Source: JBMNGO01 sp050949885 (GTDB taxonomy: Bacteria > Bacillota > Syntrophomonadia > Syntrophomonadales > Syntrophomonadaceae). Taken from it: a stretch of DNA of 64,000 nucleotides. Each line of letters starts with the position of its first letter. Position 1 is the first letter of the stretch. Position numbers and translations under genes: made by a program. Positions 27,376-35,041 of the stretch are shown piece after piece. Where the stretch lies: contig JBMNGO010000004.1 in NCBI GenBank assembly GCA_050949885.1, forward strand, positions 62,001-126,000, read 5' to 3'. Under the pieces are notes generated by a model, which saw only the letters and a program-made list of their open reading frames with translations, was not told where the DNA came from and made no database searches.

Positions 27376-29437
27376 AGATATGGTTTTAGAGATAGGTGTG
27401 GAGGAAATACCTTCAGCTTACATGCCTGATGCAATCAGAGATTTGAAGAATATTGCTGAGGACCGGTTCAGCTCCTATCGGTTAAAATACCAAAGCCTCC
27501 ATTCTTATGGCACCCCCAGAAGGCTGGTGCTCCTGGTAGACGACCTTGGTGACTGGCAGGAGAACTCCATTATTGAAAATAAAGGCCCTAAGGCATCCAT
27601 AGCTATTGATGCTGATGGGAACCCCACCAAAGCTGGATTGGGCTTTGCCCGGAGCCAGGGGATGGAGTTTAAGGATCTGGAAATAAGAGCGGTTAATGGG
27701 ACGCAACACCTTTTTGCTATAAAAAAGGTGGAAGGACAGCCTGTTGAACGAGTTTTGGGGCAGTTGTTGACAGAGATAGTTGGTGCTCTGTCATTTCCCA
27801 AATCCATGCGCTGGGGCTATTACCAAACCCGTTTCGCCCGTCCCATAAGATGGCTGCTGGCTCTGTTGGGGGATCAGGTGGTGGATTTTAGTGTGGAAAA
27901 CATTAATAGCTCCAGAATAACCTTCGGACACCGGTTCCTTTCCCAGGGCGCCTTGGAGGTAAAGGATGTACAGCATTATCGTAAAGTTTTATCCGATAAT
28001 TATGTTATTTTGGATCAGAATGAAAGGGCCCAGATGATCAGCCAGCAGATCAAAGAAGCTGCCCAGACTGTTGATGGCGTCCCCATGCAAAATGATGAAC
28101 TATTGGAGGAAGTCAATTACCTGGTGGAATATCCGACAGCCTTTTGCGGAGAATTTTCTGAGGAATACCTTCAGGTTCCTACTGAAGTTCTTACTACCAC
28201 TATGATAGAACACCAGAGGTATTTTCCCGTCTTCGATGCCCAGGGACAATTAATGCCCAGCTTTATCGGGATAAGAAATGGTACCGATTATAATTTGGAT
28301 GAAGTAAAAAAAGGAAACCAGCGGGTCCTTAAAGCCCGTCTGGAGGATGCCCTTTTCTTCTGGAAAGAGGACACCAAAAAGCCCTTGGAAGAAATGGCAC
28401 CACTGCTGGCCAATGTTCTTTTCCATGAGAGATTGGGTACTGTGGAAGAAAAAGCGGAACGGATCAGGGACCTGGGTGTTTTTATAGGAAAAGCCAGCCA
28501 TTTGAGCAATGCCCGAAAATTAACCCGAGCCGCCTACCTGTGCAAAGCTGATTTGGTCAGCCATATGGTTTATGAATTTCCCGAGCTGCAAGGGGTAATG
28601 GGTAGATATTATGCTTTGCAAAGCGGAGAAGACACTGAAACCAGTGAAGCAATTTTTGAACATTACCTTCCCAGATTTTCCGGTGACCGTCTGCCGCTGA
28701 CAGAAACCGGCCGGGCCCTGAGCTTGGCAGACAAATTCGATAACCTGGTGGGCTGCTTTAGCATTGGGATTAAGCCCACAGGTTCTCAGGACCCCTATGC
28801 CTTGAGACGCCAGGCCCTGGGAATCGTCAACATTATTCTGGATGCCCGATTAGATCTGGATATCAGAAAAGTGGCGGAAAAGGCTTATGCAGGTTTGGCC
28901 AAGGTTAAACCTGACTACAGCTCCGAAGATACTGCTAACCAGGTAGTGGAATTTATTATCCAGAGGATGAAAGGTTTGCTCCTGGACCGGGGTATTCCCT
29001 ATGATGTAATTGATGCCGTGCTGGCAGCCCCTTCCAATGACTTGAACAATATTATGAATAGAGTCAGAGCGGTAGAGGAGCTGAAAAAGTCTGATTATTT
29101 TGAAGACTTTATGGTAGTCTATAACCGCAGCAACAACCTGTCACGCAATTGGGAAAAGGACCAGGTGGATATTGCCAAGCTCATTGACAACAGTGAGCGA
29201 GCTTTGTATGCAGCTTACTGTGAGGTAAAAGAGAAGGTTGACAAAAATCTGAACCAATCAGATTTTACCCAGGCTATTCATCTTCTGGCAGGGTTACGGC
29301 CTCATATTGACCAGTTTTTTAGTTCGGTAATGGTTATGGTAGATGATGATGAACTGAAAGCTGCCCGGCTGGGATTACTCAAATCAGTTGCCAATACCTG
29401 CCATATGATTGCAGAGTTTGGACTTCTAGTAGCATAA
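27368..29437 (+). CDS. glyS: Glycyl-tRNA synthetase beta subunit
   Basis: tRNA-binding subunit partnering GlyQ. 689 residues, the expected length. Typical N-terminus LEIGVEEIPSAYMPDA, an HD-like middle part, and the C-terminal DALR-type anticodon-binding region (AALKSVANTC-like end, VMVDDDELKAARLGLL). Controlled with glyQ by the T-box and ends at a strong terminator. Confidence 0.97.
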   Translation: MAKDMVLEIGVEEIPSAYMPDAIRDLKNIAEDRFSSYRLKYQSLHSYGTPRRLVLLVDDLGDWQENSIIENKGPKASIAIDADGNPTKAGLGFARSQGMEFKDLEIRAVNGTQHLFAIKKVEGQPVERVLGQLLTEIVGALSFPKSMRWGYYQTRFARPIRWLLALLGDQVVDFSVENINSSRITFGHRFLSQGALEVKDVQHYRKVLSDNYVILDQNERAQMISQQIKEAAQTVDGVPMQNDELLEEVNYLVEYPTAFCGEFSEEYLQVPTEVLTTTMIEHQRYFPVFDAQGQLMPSFIGIRNGTDYNLDEVKKGNQRVLKARLEDALFFWKEDTKKPLEEMAPLLANVLFHERLGTVEEKAERIRDLGVFIGKASHLSNARKLTRAAYLCKADLVSHMVYEFPELQGVMGRYYALQSGEDTETSEAIFEHYLPRFSGDRLPLTETGRALSLADKFDNLVGCFSIGIKPTGSQDPYALRRQALGIVNIILDARLDLDIRKVAEKAYAGLAKVKPDYSSEDTANQVVEFIIQRMKGLLLDRGIPYDVIDAVLAAPSNDLNNIMNRVRAVEELKKSDYFEDFMVVYNRSNNLSRNWEKDQVDIAKLIDNSERALYAAYCEVKEKVDKNLNQSDFTQAIHLLAGLRPHIDQFFSSVMVMVDDDELKAARLGLLKSVANTCHMIAEFGLLVA

Positions 29438-29457
29438 AATAATGCCGCAAACCAACG

Positions 29458-29484
29458 GAGCCCCTGAGAGGGGGCTCTTTTTTT
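29458..29484 (+). terminator. Intrinsic terminator of glyQS
   Basis: GAGCCCC / GGGGCTC stem with a 6-nt loop and seven T residues. Confidence 0.9.
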
Positions 29485-29576
29485 AACCATTTGCTGGAGC
29501 AGATCATATGTTAAAGAAAAGGTAGCAGCAGAAAACGGTAAGGCATTGGCCTTTTACCTTAAAGGAGGTATAAAAA

Positions 29577-29933
29577 ATGGAAGGAAAACTGATTCCTCTG
29601 GCATATGATATCCTGGCGGTGTTAATTCCTGCTTTGGTTGCCTTGGGCATTGAGCTTTTACGCCGCAGAATCGGTGTGGAAAAACTACAGCGGATTCAAC
29701 AGGAATTACAGGCTAACCAGCAAATGGCATTACTGGTGGTAAAGTCTATTGAGCAAATATGGAGCGACAAATTGGATGGGTCTCAGAAACTTGACGAAGC
29801 CTTGAAACTAATGACCCAAATGGCAGCTCAAAAGGGAATAAACTTAAAACCCGAAGAGGTCAGGATGCTAATAGAATGGGCAGTCAAATTAATGAAAGAA
29901 GAGATCCACAAACAATTACCCAAAAACTCATAA
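29577..29933 (+). CDS. LLH-type phage holin-like protein
   Basis: 118 residues. One N-terminal transmembrane segment (LAYDILAVLIPALVALGIEL) is followed by a long amphipathic helical, charged region (ELLRRRIGVEKLQRIQQEL...VVKSIEQIW) and a C-terminal helix (PEEVRMLIEWAVKLMKEEI). This layout matches Holin_LLH family proteins that accompany phage endolysins. No endolysin or other phage gene lies beside it, so it may be a domesticated remnant. AAAGGAGG precedes the ATG. Confidence 0.65.
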   Translation: MEGKLIPLAYDILAVLIPALVALGIELLRRRIGVEKLQRIQQELQANQQMALLVVKSIEQIWSDKLDGSQKLDEALKLMTQMAAQKGINLKPEEVRMLIEWAVKLMKEEIHKQLPKNS

Positions 29934-29957
29934 TATCACGGAAAAAGGGGGAGGAAT

Positions 29958-30047
29958 ATGGGACATTTCTCCCCTATAAATCCTAGATACAATCATACCT
30001 TGCCCCAAGTATCAACTGTAGTATATAACCAATACCAGACGGTATAA
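29958..30047 (+). CDS. Candidate 29-aa peptide downstream of the holin-like gene
   Basis: ATG preceded by GGGGGAGGAAT, one of the strongest ribosome sites in the window, opening a 29-codon frame (MGHFSPINPRYNHT...QYQTV). It is 24 bp after the holin-like gene and so probably on the same transcript. No signal peptide or domain is visible. Pro, Asn and Tyr are enriched. Confidence 0.45.
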   Translation: MGHFSPINPRYNHTLPQVSTVVYNQYQTV

Positions 30048-30379
30048 TTTTAATTTGTAATAGCGGTATTTCTCATCTCCCTAGCTCACCAACTTCTGAA
30101 GAATACATATTTGACAATGATAAAAATTCCCGGACCAGGATCGCGGTATAGATGAGGAAAAGCTTCCCTATAGGGGAAAGTGCTTTTGCCAAAATGATGC
30201 TGCATTTGTTATGTCATACGAAAAGACTTGCCCGTATTTCTTCCATAAGGGAGCAAGCCTGAAGAGAATGCGGCAGATTTGGGTACGGAAAAAGGATGAC
30301 AGAATAATTGCACATGGAGCTGAACATGCATGCACAAGTAATTTGTTACTTTTTGAATTAATTCGGAGGTATAAACGAA
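30048..30379. other. Noncoding stretch before the small secreted protein gene
   Basis: No gene that I can support. A hairpin at about 30158-30186 (AAAGC-TTCCC, TATAG loop, GGGAA-AGT-GCTTTT) resembles a weak terminator. I looked for a c-di-GMP riboswitch because a secreted protein follows, and did not find its conserved core. Confidence 0.4.
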
Positions 30380-30823
30380 GTGGTAAATGCACTACGGAAA
30401 AAAATCACGCTTTTATCAATTGTGTCAATGCTGTCGCTGTTGTTTGTTGTTCTGGCACCGGTAATGGGAGCAGAACAAAGTGGCCTGCTAGCAGACGAGA
30501 CTGAGTTAGCTCCTCTGCTGGCTGTAACTTTGTCCCCTGGGGAAACAGCCGGGGCTACTTCAGCAACGGTTACCGGCCATGTTTATGGCAGCTTGGTTGT
30601 TAATATAACGGAGGCAGAAGTCGCAACTCCCTATGTGGGAGACTCAGCCCCAACTGCCGGGGATAATTTAATTGACAGCTATGAATCAGGCGCTGATATT
30701 TTCGCCGGAGTGGCAGTAAGCAATTACCTGCAGGTTTATGCTGCCACAGTTTTATCTGGAATGACTACTTTGAAAGAACACTCCTATTCTATCCGCATCC
30801 CACATTTTTGTCGCAATTCCTAA
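30380..30823 (+). CDS. Short secreted protein with signal peptide, possibly truncated
   Basis: 147 residues. N-terminal signal peptide (ALRKKITLLSIVSMLSLLFV, cleavage likely near VMGA-EQSG). The mature part is acidic, Ala/Thr/Ser/Val-rich and low in Cys except at the very end (GETAGATSATVTGHVYGS, SYESGADIFAGVAVSNYLQV), like a fragment of a surface protein. The last about 25 residues (KEHSYSIRIPHFCRNS) change in character, which could mark a frameshift or truncation. GTG start, with CGGAGG about 10 nt upstream. Unknown function. Confidence 0.5.
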   Translation: MVNALRKKITLLSIVSMLSLLFVVLAPVMGAEQSGLLADETELAPLLAVTLSPGETAGATSATVTGHVYGSLVVNITEAEVATPYVGDSAPTAGDNLIDSYESGADIFAGVAVSNYLQVYAATVLSGMTTLKEHSYSIRIPHFCRNS

Positions 30824-30954
30824 CATTATGTGCAAAGCAGGGATATACTGCTTTTCACTCGAATTTTAACCCCTTGACACAATCTGCATTACCCTTACTT
30901 ATGTTAAAATAAGGTATAGCTGCTATGTAATGGATGAAAAAAGGGGGGTCTGGT

Positions 30955-32487
30955 TTGCTGGCAGTTATCAATAGCCTGGTCATCAGCGGGATTAATGCTA
31001 TTCCTGTTCGTGTCGAAGTAGACATACATAATGGACTGCCGGCCTTTGAAGTGGTGGGACTAGCTTCCGCTTCCATAAAAGAGGCCAGGGAAAGGGTCAG
31101 GGCGGCTATAAATAATTCTGGTTACAAATTCCCCAACCGCAAACTGATTGTCAATCTCTCTCCTGCCGATTTTAAAAAGGAGGGGAGTCATTTTGACCTG
31201 GCCATTGCCCTGGGTATATTAATTGCCTCTCAGCAATTACTGAGCAAACCTGCTCCCAATATGTATTTTGCCGGCGAACTCTCCCTGGACGGCAGCCTAC
31301 GCCCGGTTTTGGGTATTCTGCCCATGTGTTTGGAATTGTTGCAATCCAAATCTGACAGTCTATTTATAATTTCCCAGGGTAATAGTCCGGAAGCTGCTCT
31401 CGTAAAGGAAATTTCCTCATTGGCAGCCAATTCGCTACAGGAAGTATGCGCATTTCTTGAAGGCAACAGCAGCCTTAGTCCCACCAATAAACATTCTGTT
31501 CAAGCATCTAGAATTGTAAGCATACCTGATTTTGCTGATGTAAAAGGCCAGGAAGCAGCCAAAAGGGGAATGCAGGTGGCAGCGGCCGGGTCCCATAATA
31601 TACTGCTGATTGGCCCGCCGGGTGGTGGAAAAACTATGCTGGCCAGGCGTATGCCAGGTATCATGCCGGAAATGACTCGTGAGGAGATTTTGCAGACCAC
31701 CCGCATTTACTCAGTGGCAGGTCTCCTTAATCCTGATCATCCATTAGTGGATAACCGCCCCTTTCGCGCACCCCATAAAAATGCTTCCGCTGCCAGCATA
31801 ATCGGAGGAGGAAGAATTCCGCGCCCAGGGGAAATCTCCCTGGCCCAGAATGGGGTTTTGTTTTTGGATGAGTTCCCGGAGTTTAATCGGGATGTGCTGG
31901 AAGCATTAAGACAACCCCTGGAAGACAAAGTGGTAACAATTGCCAGGGCGCAGGCTAGCCATACTTATCCGGCAGAGTTTTCTCTCATTGCTTCTATGAA
32001 TCCCTGCCCTTGTGGTTTTTACGGATCAGATCAGGAATGCACCTGTACTCCTCTGCAAATTCAAAAATACCTTAGCCGAATCAGCGGACCTTTGTTAGAC
32101 CGCATGGATCTGCATGTGGAGGTACCAAGGGTAAAATTCGACCAATTAAGAGACGGAGCCCAGAGTGAATCTTCTGCCAGTTTGAAGGAAAAGGTGATGA
32201 TTGCCCGAGAAATGCAGAAAAAACGCTTTGCACGTCATAGTATTAATTTAAATTCCCAGATGCGTCCGGCTGATGTGAAAAGGTTTTGCAAATTGGATAA
32301 TAAATCGGAAACTTTGTTAAAGAATGCTTTTGATAAATTGAAAATGAGTGCCAGGGCTTATGACCGCATTTTAAAAGTAGCCAGAACCATTGCTGATATG
32401 GAGGCTTCCAAGAATATTCAATTGCAGCATGTAGGGGAAACCTTACAATATCGAAGCCTGGATAGAAAATACTGGATTGCCTACTGA
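30955..32487 (+). CDS. comM: ComM/YifB family AAA+ Mg-chelatase-like protein
   Basis: AAA+ ATPase family related to ComM, a branch-migration helicase in natural transformation; in Firmicutes the role is less clear. About 510 residues. N-terminal ChlI-like domain (INAIPVRVEVDIHNGLPAFEVVGL), Walker A GPPGGGKTMLARRMPGIMP, Walker B GVLFLDEFPEFNRD, sensor ASMNPCPCGF and the C-terminal domain. The TTG at 30955 (MLAVINS) has GGGGGG about 7 nt upstream and matches the family N-terminus; the ATG at 30934 is upstream of that Shine-Dalgarno. TTGACA at 30874-30879 may be its -35. Confidence 0.9.
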   Translation: MLAVINSLVISGINAIPVRVEVDIHNGLPAFEVVGLASASIKEARERVRAAINNSGYKFPNRKLIVNLSPADFKKEGSHFDLAIALGILIASQQLLSKPAPNMYFAGELSLDGSLRPVLGILPMCLELLQSKSDSLFIISQGNSPEAALVKEISSLAANSLQEVCAFLEGNSSLSPTNKHSVQASRIVSIPDFADVKGQEAAKRGMQVAAAGSHNILLIGPPGGGKTMLARRMPGIMPEMTREEILQTTRIYSVAGLLNPDHPLVDNRPFRAPHKNASAASIIGGGRIPRPGEISLAQNGVLFLDEFPEFNRDVLEALRQPLEDKVVTIARAQASHTYPAEFSLIASMNPCPCGFYGSDQECTCTPLQIQKYLSRISGPLLDRMDLHVEVPRVKFDQLRDGAQSESSASLKEKVMIAREMQKKRFARHSINLNSQMRPADVKRFCKLDNKSETLLKNAFDKLKMSARAYDRILKVARTIADMEASKNIQLQHVGETLQYRSLDRKYWIAY

Positions 32488-32570
32488 AGAAAAAGCTTTA
32501 TATTCGTGACCCTATGGGAAAAAATTAGAAACATGGAACCATAATTGTGGCAGACCCATATTACAAAAAG

Positions 32571-32603
32571 GCATAAAAACTCCGGGTGATGGAGTTTTTA
32601 TGC
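32571..32603. terminator. Terminator downstream of comM
   Basis: Perfect 13-bp stem GCATAAAAACTCC / GGAGTTTTTATGC with a 7-nt loop. The T run is inside the right arm, so it may work on both strands. Confidence 0.65.
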
Positions 32604-32912
32604 GAAGAGAGGTTTTTTATTTAAAGGCTGGGTATTAACAACATACCATATTTTATAGGTTTTTTTTCTCTTGGCAAACCAAAAACCGAAATAAAGACCT
32701 AAATAGACTATTTTTGGTACCAAATGCCCTATTTTCATGAAAATTGATTAACTTTGTCTACCCGTCCCTAATTACTTTTTTAATAATTAATGCAACTTTT
32801 CGGCCATTACTGAGAACAATAGTAATACTTTTTGGATAGCGTGCAATTGACTTCAAAGGAAGATTCTTGAAATTCAGGTATGTACGCTGCAATATACAAG
32901 GAGGGATAGTCT
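32604..32912. other. Long AT-rich 5' region before the cold-shock gene
   Basis: About 300 bp without a gene. Cold-shock mRNAs often have long structured leaders, and this stretch may contain one, but I see no conserved cold box that I can name. Confidence 0.3.
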
Positions 32913-33113
32913 TTGATAGGAACAGTAAAATGGTTTAACAATGCTAAAGGTTATGGGTTCATTGAAACAGAGAATGGCAATGATGTATTTGTCCATCAGA
33001 CTGCTCTGCAAGGAGCAGGCTTCAGATCCCTAAACGAAGGGCAAAAGGTAGAATTTGACATAATTACCGGGGCAAAGGGACAACAGGCTTCAAATGTAAG
33101 GGTGCTGTCTTGA
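32913..33113 (+). CDS. Cold-shock domain protein (CspA family)
   Basis: Single-strand nucleic-acid binding protein acting as an RNA chaperone. 66 residues with RNP1 KGYGFIE and RNP2 VFVHQTA. A TTG start follows AAGGAGGG. It is monocistronic, with a terminator right after it. Confidence 0.95.
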   Translation: MIGTVKWFNNAKGYGFIETENGNDVFVHQTALQGAGFRSLNEGQKVEFDIITGAKGQQASNVRVLS

Positions 33114-33140
33114 CAAAGAAATAAATAAAATCTATTGGAG

Positions 33141-33172
33141 GGAAGCAAAGGAAGTTCTATTTGCTTCCTTCT
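33141..33172 (+). terminator. Terminator of the cold-shock gene
   Basis: GGAAGCAAA / TTTGCTTCC stem with a 10-nt loop, followed by TTCTT. Confidence 0.65.
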
Positions 33173-33552
33173 TAATATTACAGGAAATGTTTCTTTGCTT
33201 CCTGTTCGCTGCCCTGGCTCTCTGTAAAACATTTTTCATCATTACTGTGTTTCTTACTGTTTCGGCAGTTGAGAAAGAGGTTTGAGAACGGGTTTGCTTG
33301 CCCCCTTTCTCTCCCTAGCATAACAGAGGAGCCCCCAAAAAACATCCCTCTTGCTATGTGAAAACTATTTCCAATTTTCAGTGGTTCTACTAGGCAAAGC
33401 TTCTGAGTATGCGGGCTTCTGTAAAAGGTGAGGTACCCCTGCTTTTCTTTCAGGGGTTGCCTGGGGATTTTATCACTTATACAATAATCATAGTTGATAA
33501 TCGGGCTATAATTATAATTAAAAGTGGATCCCGGTAAAAAGGAGGCAGACAA
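33173..33552. other. Noncoding stretch
   Basis: No supported gene. An open frame on the - strand across 33178-33552 has unnatural composition and no ribosome site. Two TATAAT boxes (33507-33512 and 33513-33518) just before the next gene may be -10 elements; no matching -35 is clear. Confidence 0.35.
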
Positions 33553-33855
33553 TTGAGAATTTCTCTAGATCAATTGGTGGAGGATATTAATAATTCATCA
33601 GTAACCGAAGTCACTCTTGCAATAATGCAAGATGGAGAATTTGTGTATAAGACCGTAGCCTATGAAAAGCTGAGGCTCCAGCAGGGAAATGACGGCTCCA
33701 TTCCTCTCGGTGATTATGAGACCCAGGAAAGCATATCTATTACCAGCGAATACCTCATCGAGAAAGAGGATAACCAGCAAGAAGAGGGCAAAGCCTGTTA
33801 TTATATCATCAGGGATGATTGCCCGGTATTACAGGTATGTTTGTTTTTTGATTAG
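33553..33855 (+). CDS. Hypothetical protein, 100 aa
   Basis: Soluble acidic protein (SLDQLVEDINNSSVTEVTLAIMQDGEFVYKT, as broken blocks) with no domain I recognise and no membrane segment. Ends with YYIIRDDCPVLQVCLFFD. A TTG start has AAAAGGAGG about 7 nt upstream, which supports translation. It stands alone between noncoding stretches. Confidence 0.6.
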   Translation: MRISLDQLVEDINNSSVTEVTLAIMQDGEFVYKTVAYEKLRLQQGNDGSIPLGDYETQESISITSEYLIEKEDNQQEEGKACYYIIRDDCPVLQVCLFFD

Positions 33856-34089
33856 TTAGTCAGAGCAAGCTTAGTTTTTTAGGGGGCTGATATTTCTGTT
33901 GGCCTTAATTTTGTTTGCCATATTTTTGTAAGAGGTATTTATTGCCAATAAATTATCATAGATCTCCTGCCATCATTCAGGACTTATTGCGCATCTAGAA
34001 AATTGTTATCAATTTGAATAGTTAGCCGCATTTTGAGAAATTATATGAATGGGAAAACGAATCGACATTTTGGCGAAAGGAGATCTAAT
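33856..34089. other. Noncoding stretch before the phage-holin family gene
   Basis: About 230 bp of AT-rich sequence. I see no gene, RNA or clear hairpin. Confidence 0.4.
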
Positions 34090-34431
34090 ATGAACGGTAG
34101 TTGGCTTGGTGCTATAATTCGTTTTGTCGTATCGGCTTTAGTATTAATGCTGGTTGGCTATATCCTGCCTGGGATTACGGTAAATGGTTTTACCGGCGCA
34201 TTAATTGCAGCTTTGGTGATTGCTGCCATAGGCTGGGTGGTGGAAGCGGTTTTAGGTGATAAAATATCTCCGCGGTCTCGCGGTATAGTTGGCTTCATCA
34301 CTGCGGCAGTGGTAATCTACTTAGCCCAATTCCTGATTCCCAACCAGTTATCGGTTTCCTTATTGGGTAGTCTTTTAGCAGCTTTTGTAATAGGTCTTAT
34401 TGACGCCTTTGTTCCCACAGAGCTGCGGTAG
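34090..34431 (+). CDS. Phage holin family 4 (DUF360-like) membrane protein
   Basis: 113 residues with four hydrophobic helices (IIRFVVSALVLMLVGYILPG, GALIAALVIAAIGWVVEAVL, GIVGFITAAVVIYLAQFLI, LLGSLLAAFVIGLIDAFVP). This is the Phage_holin_4_2 pattern, common in chromosomes and not proof of a prophage; the role is unknown. The ATG at 34090 has AAAGGAGA upstream. It is followed by its own terminator. Confidence 0.8.
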   Translation: MNGSWLGAIIRFVVSALVLMLVGYILPGITVNGFTGALIAALVIAAIGWVVEAVLGDKISPRSRGIVGFITAAVVIYLAQFLIPNQLSVSLLGSLLAAFVIGLIDAFVPTELR

Positions 34432-34467
34432 TGACAACTAAAAGAATTTGAATGGTTCCTTGCCCAA

Positions 34468-34492
34468 GGACCAGCAACAGCTGGTCCCTTTT
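34468..34492 (+). terminator. Intrinsic terminator after the holin-family gene
   Basis: GGACCAGC / GCTGGTCC perfect stem, AACA loop, CTTTT tail. Confidence 0.85.
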
Positions 34493-34595
34493 GTTGGTTG
34501 TGGCGGTTATTGGAATATAAAAATTATTTGCTAATATGAATAAATAACATTACAATAAACGAAGGACAAAACAGGATACAATACAAGGTGGTTCT

Positions 34596-34871
34596 ATGTT
34601 TGCATTCATCGGTAATATTGGACCATGGGAATTTATTTTTATTTTGTTAATAGCCTTAATAGTGGTAGGGCCGGGCAAACTTCCTGAGGTAGCCAAGGCC
34701 TTGGGTAAGGCTACCAGAGAATTTAGAAAAGCCACTTCTGGTATCAAAAGAGAATTTCATGAGGTCATGAAGATAGAAGATGATCTTAAGGCGCCGTCTC
34801 CTCCAAAGGCTATTGAAGCGAAAGAAGATAATGCCGATGAGGATAAAACCAAGGATGGCCTAAACAAATAA
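34596..34871 (+). CDS. tatA: Sec-independent translocase TatA
   Basis: Pore-forming component of twin-arginine translocation. 91 residues. Short N-terminal transmembrane helix (GPWEFIFILLIALIVVGPGKLPEV, the FxxxLxxxxxGPxKLPE hallmark) and a charged amphipathic helix with a low-complexity acidic tail. AAGGTGG precedes the ATG. No tatC is in the window. It lies directly before the S-box leader. Confidence 0.93.
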   Translation: MFAFIGNIGPWEFIFILLIALIVVGPGKLPEVAKALGKATREFRKATSGIKREFHEVMKIEDDLKAPSPPKAIEAKEDNADEDKTKDGLNK

Positions 34872-34892
34872 ATAACCAAGCTGTTATAGCTA

Positions 34893-34980
34893 CTCTTATC
34901 CAGAGAGGTGGAGGGACTGGCCCGATGAAACCCGGCAACCGCCTGATAAGGCAAGGTGCCAAATCCTGATAGATGAGAGG
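34893..34980 (+). ncRNA. SAM-I (S-box) riboswitch aptamer
   Basis: The conserved core is directly readable: CTTATCCAGAGAGGTGGAGGG, GATGAAACCCGGCAACC and GGTGCCAAATCC, closed by GATGAGAGG. It binds S-adenosylmethionine. With SAM bound, the terminator at 34992-35014 forms and the downstream metH operon is off. Confidence 0.97.
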
Positions 34981-34991
34981 GAAAAAATCCG

Positions 34992-35014
34992 ACCCTCTAA
35001 TATAGAGGGTTTTT
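34992..35014 (+). terminator. Riboswitch expression-platform terminator
   Basis: ACCCTCT / AGAGGGT stem with an AATAT loop and a T tail. It lies just downstream of the S-box; GAGAGGG at the aptamer end can pair with its left arm as an antiterminator. Confidence 0.85.
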
Positions 35015-35041
35015 ATATATTTTGGGGAGGAGGGGCGAAGA

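Noticed and set aside
30048..30379. c-di-GMP riboswitch ahead of a secreted protein gene
   Set aside because: The conserved aptamer core could not be found; only a weak hairpin is present.
33178..33552. 124-residue open frame on the - strand
   Set aside because: No ribosome site, odd composition and no domain; the region looks noncoding and contains -10-like boxes for the next gene.
29577..34431. Prophage covering the two holin-family genes
   Set aside because: No terminase, capsid, tail, lysin or integrase genes lie here; comM, a cold-shock gene and unrelated small genes separate them.
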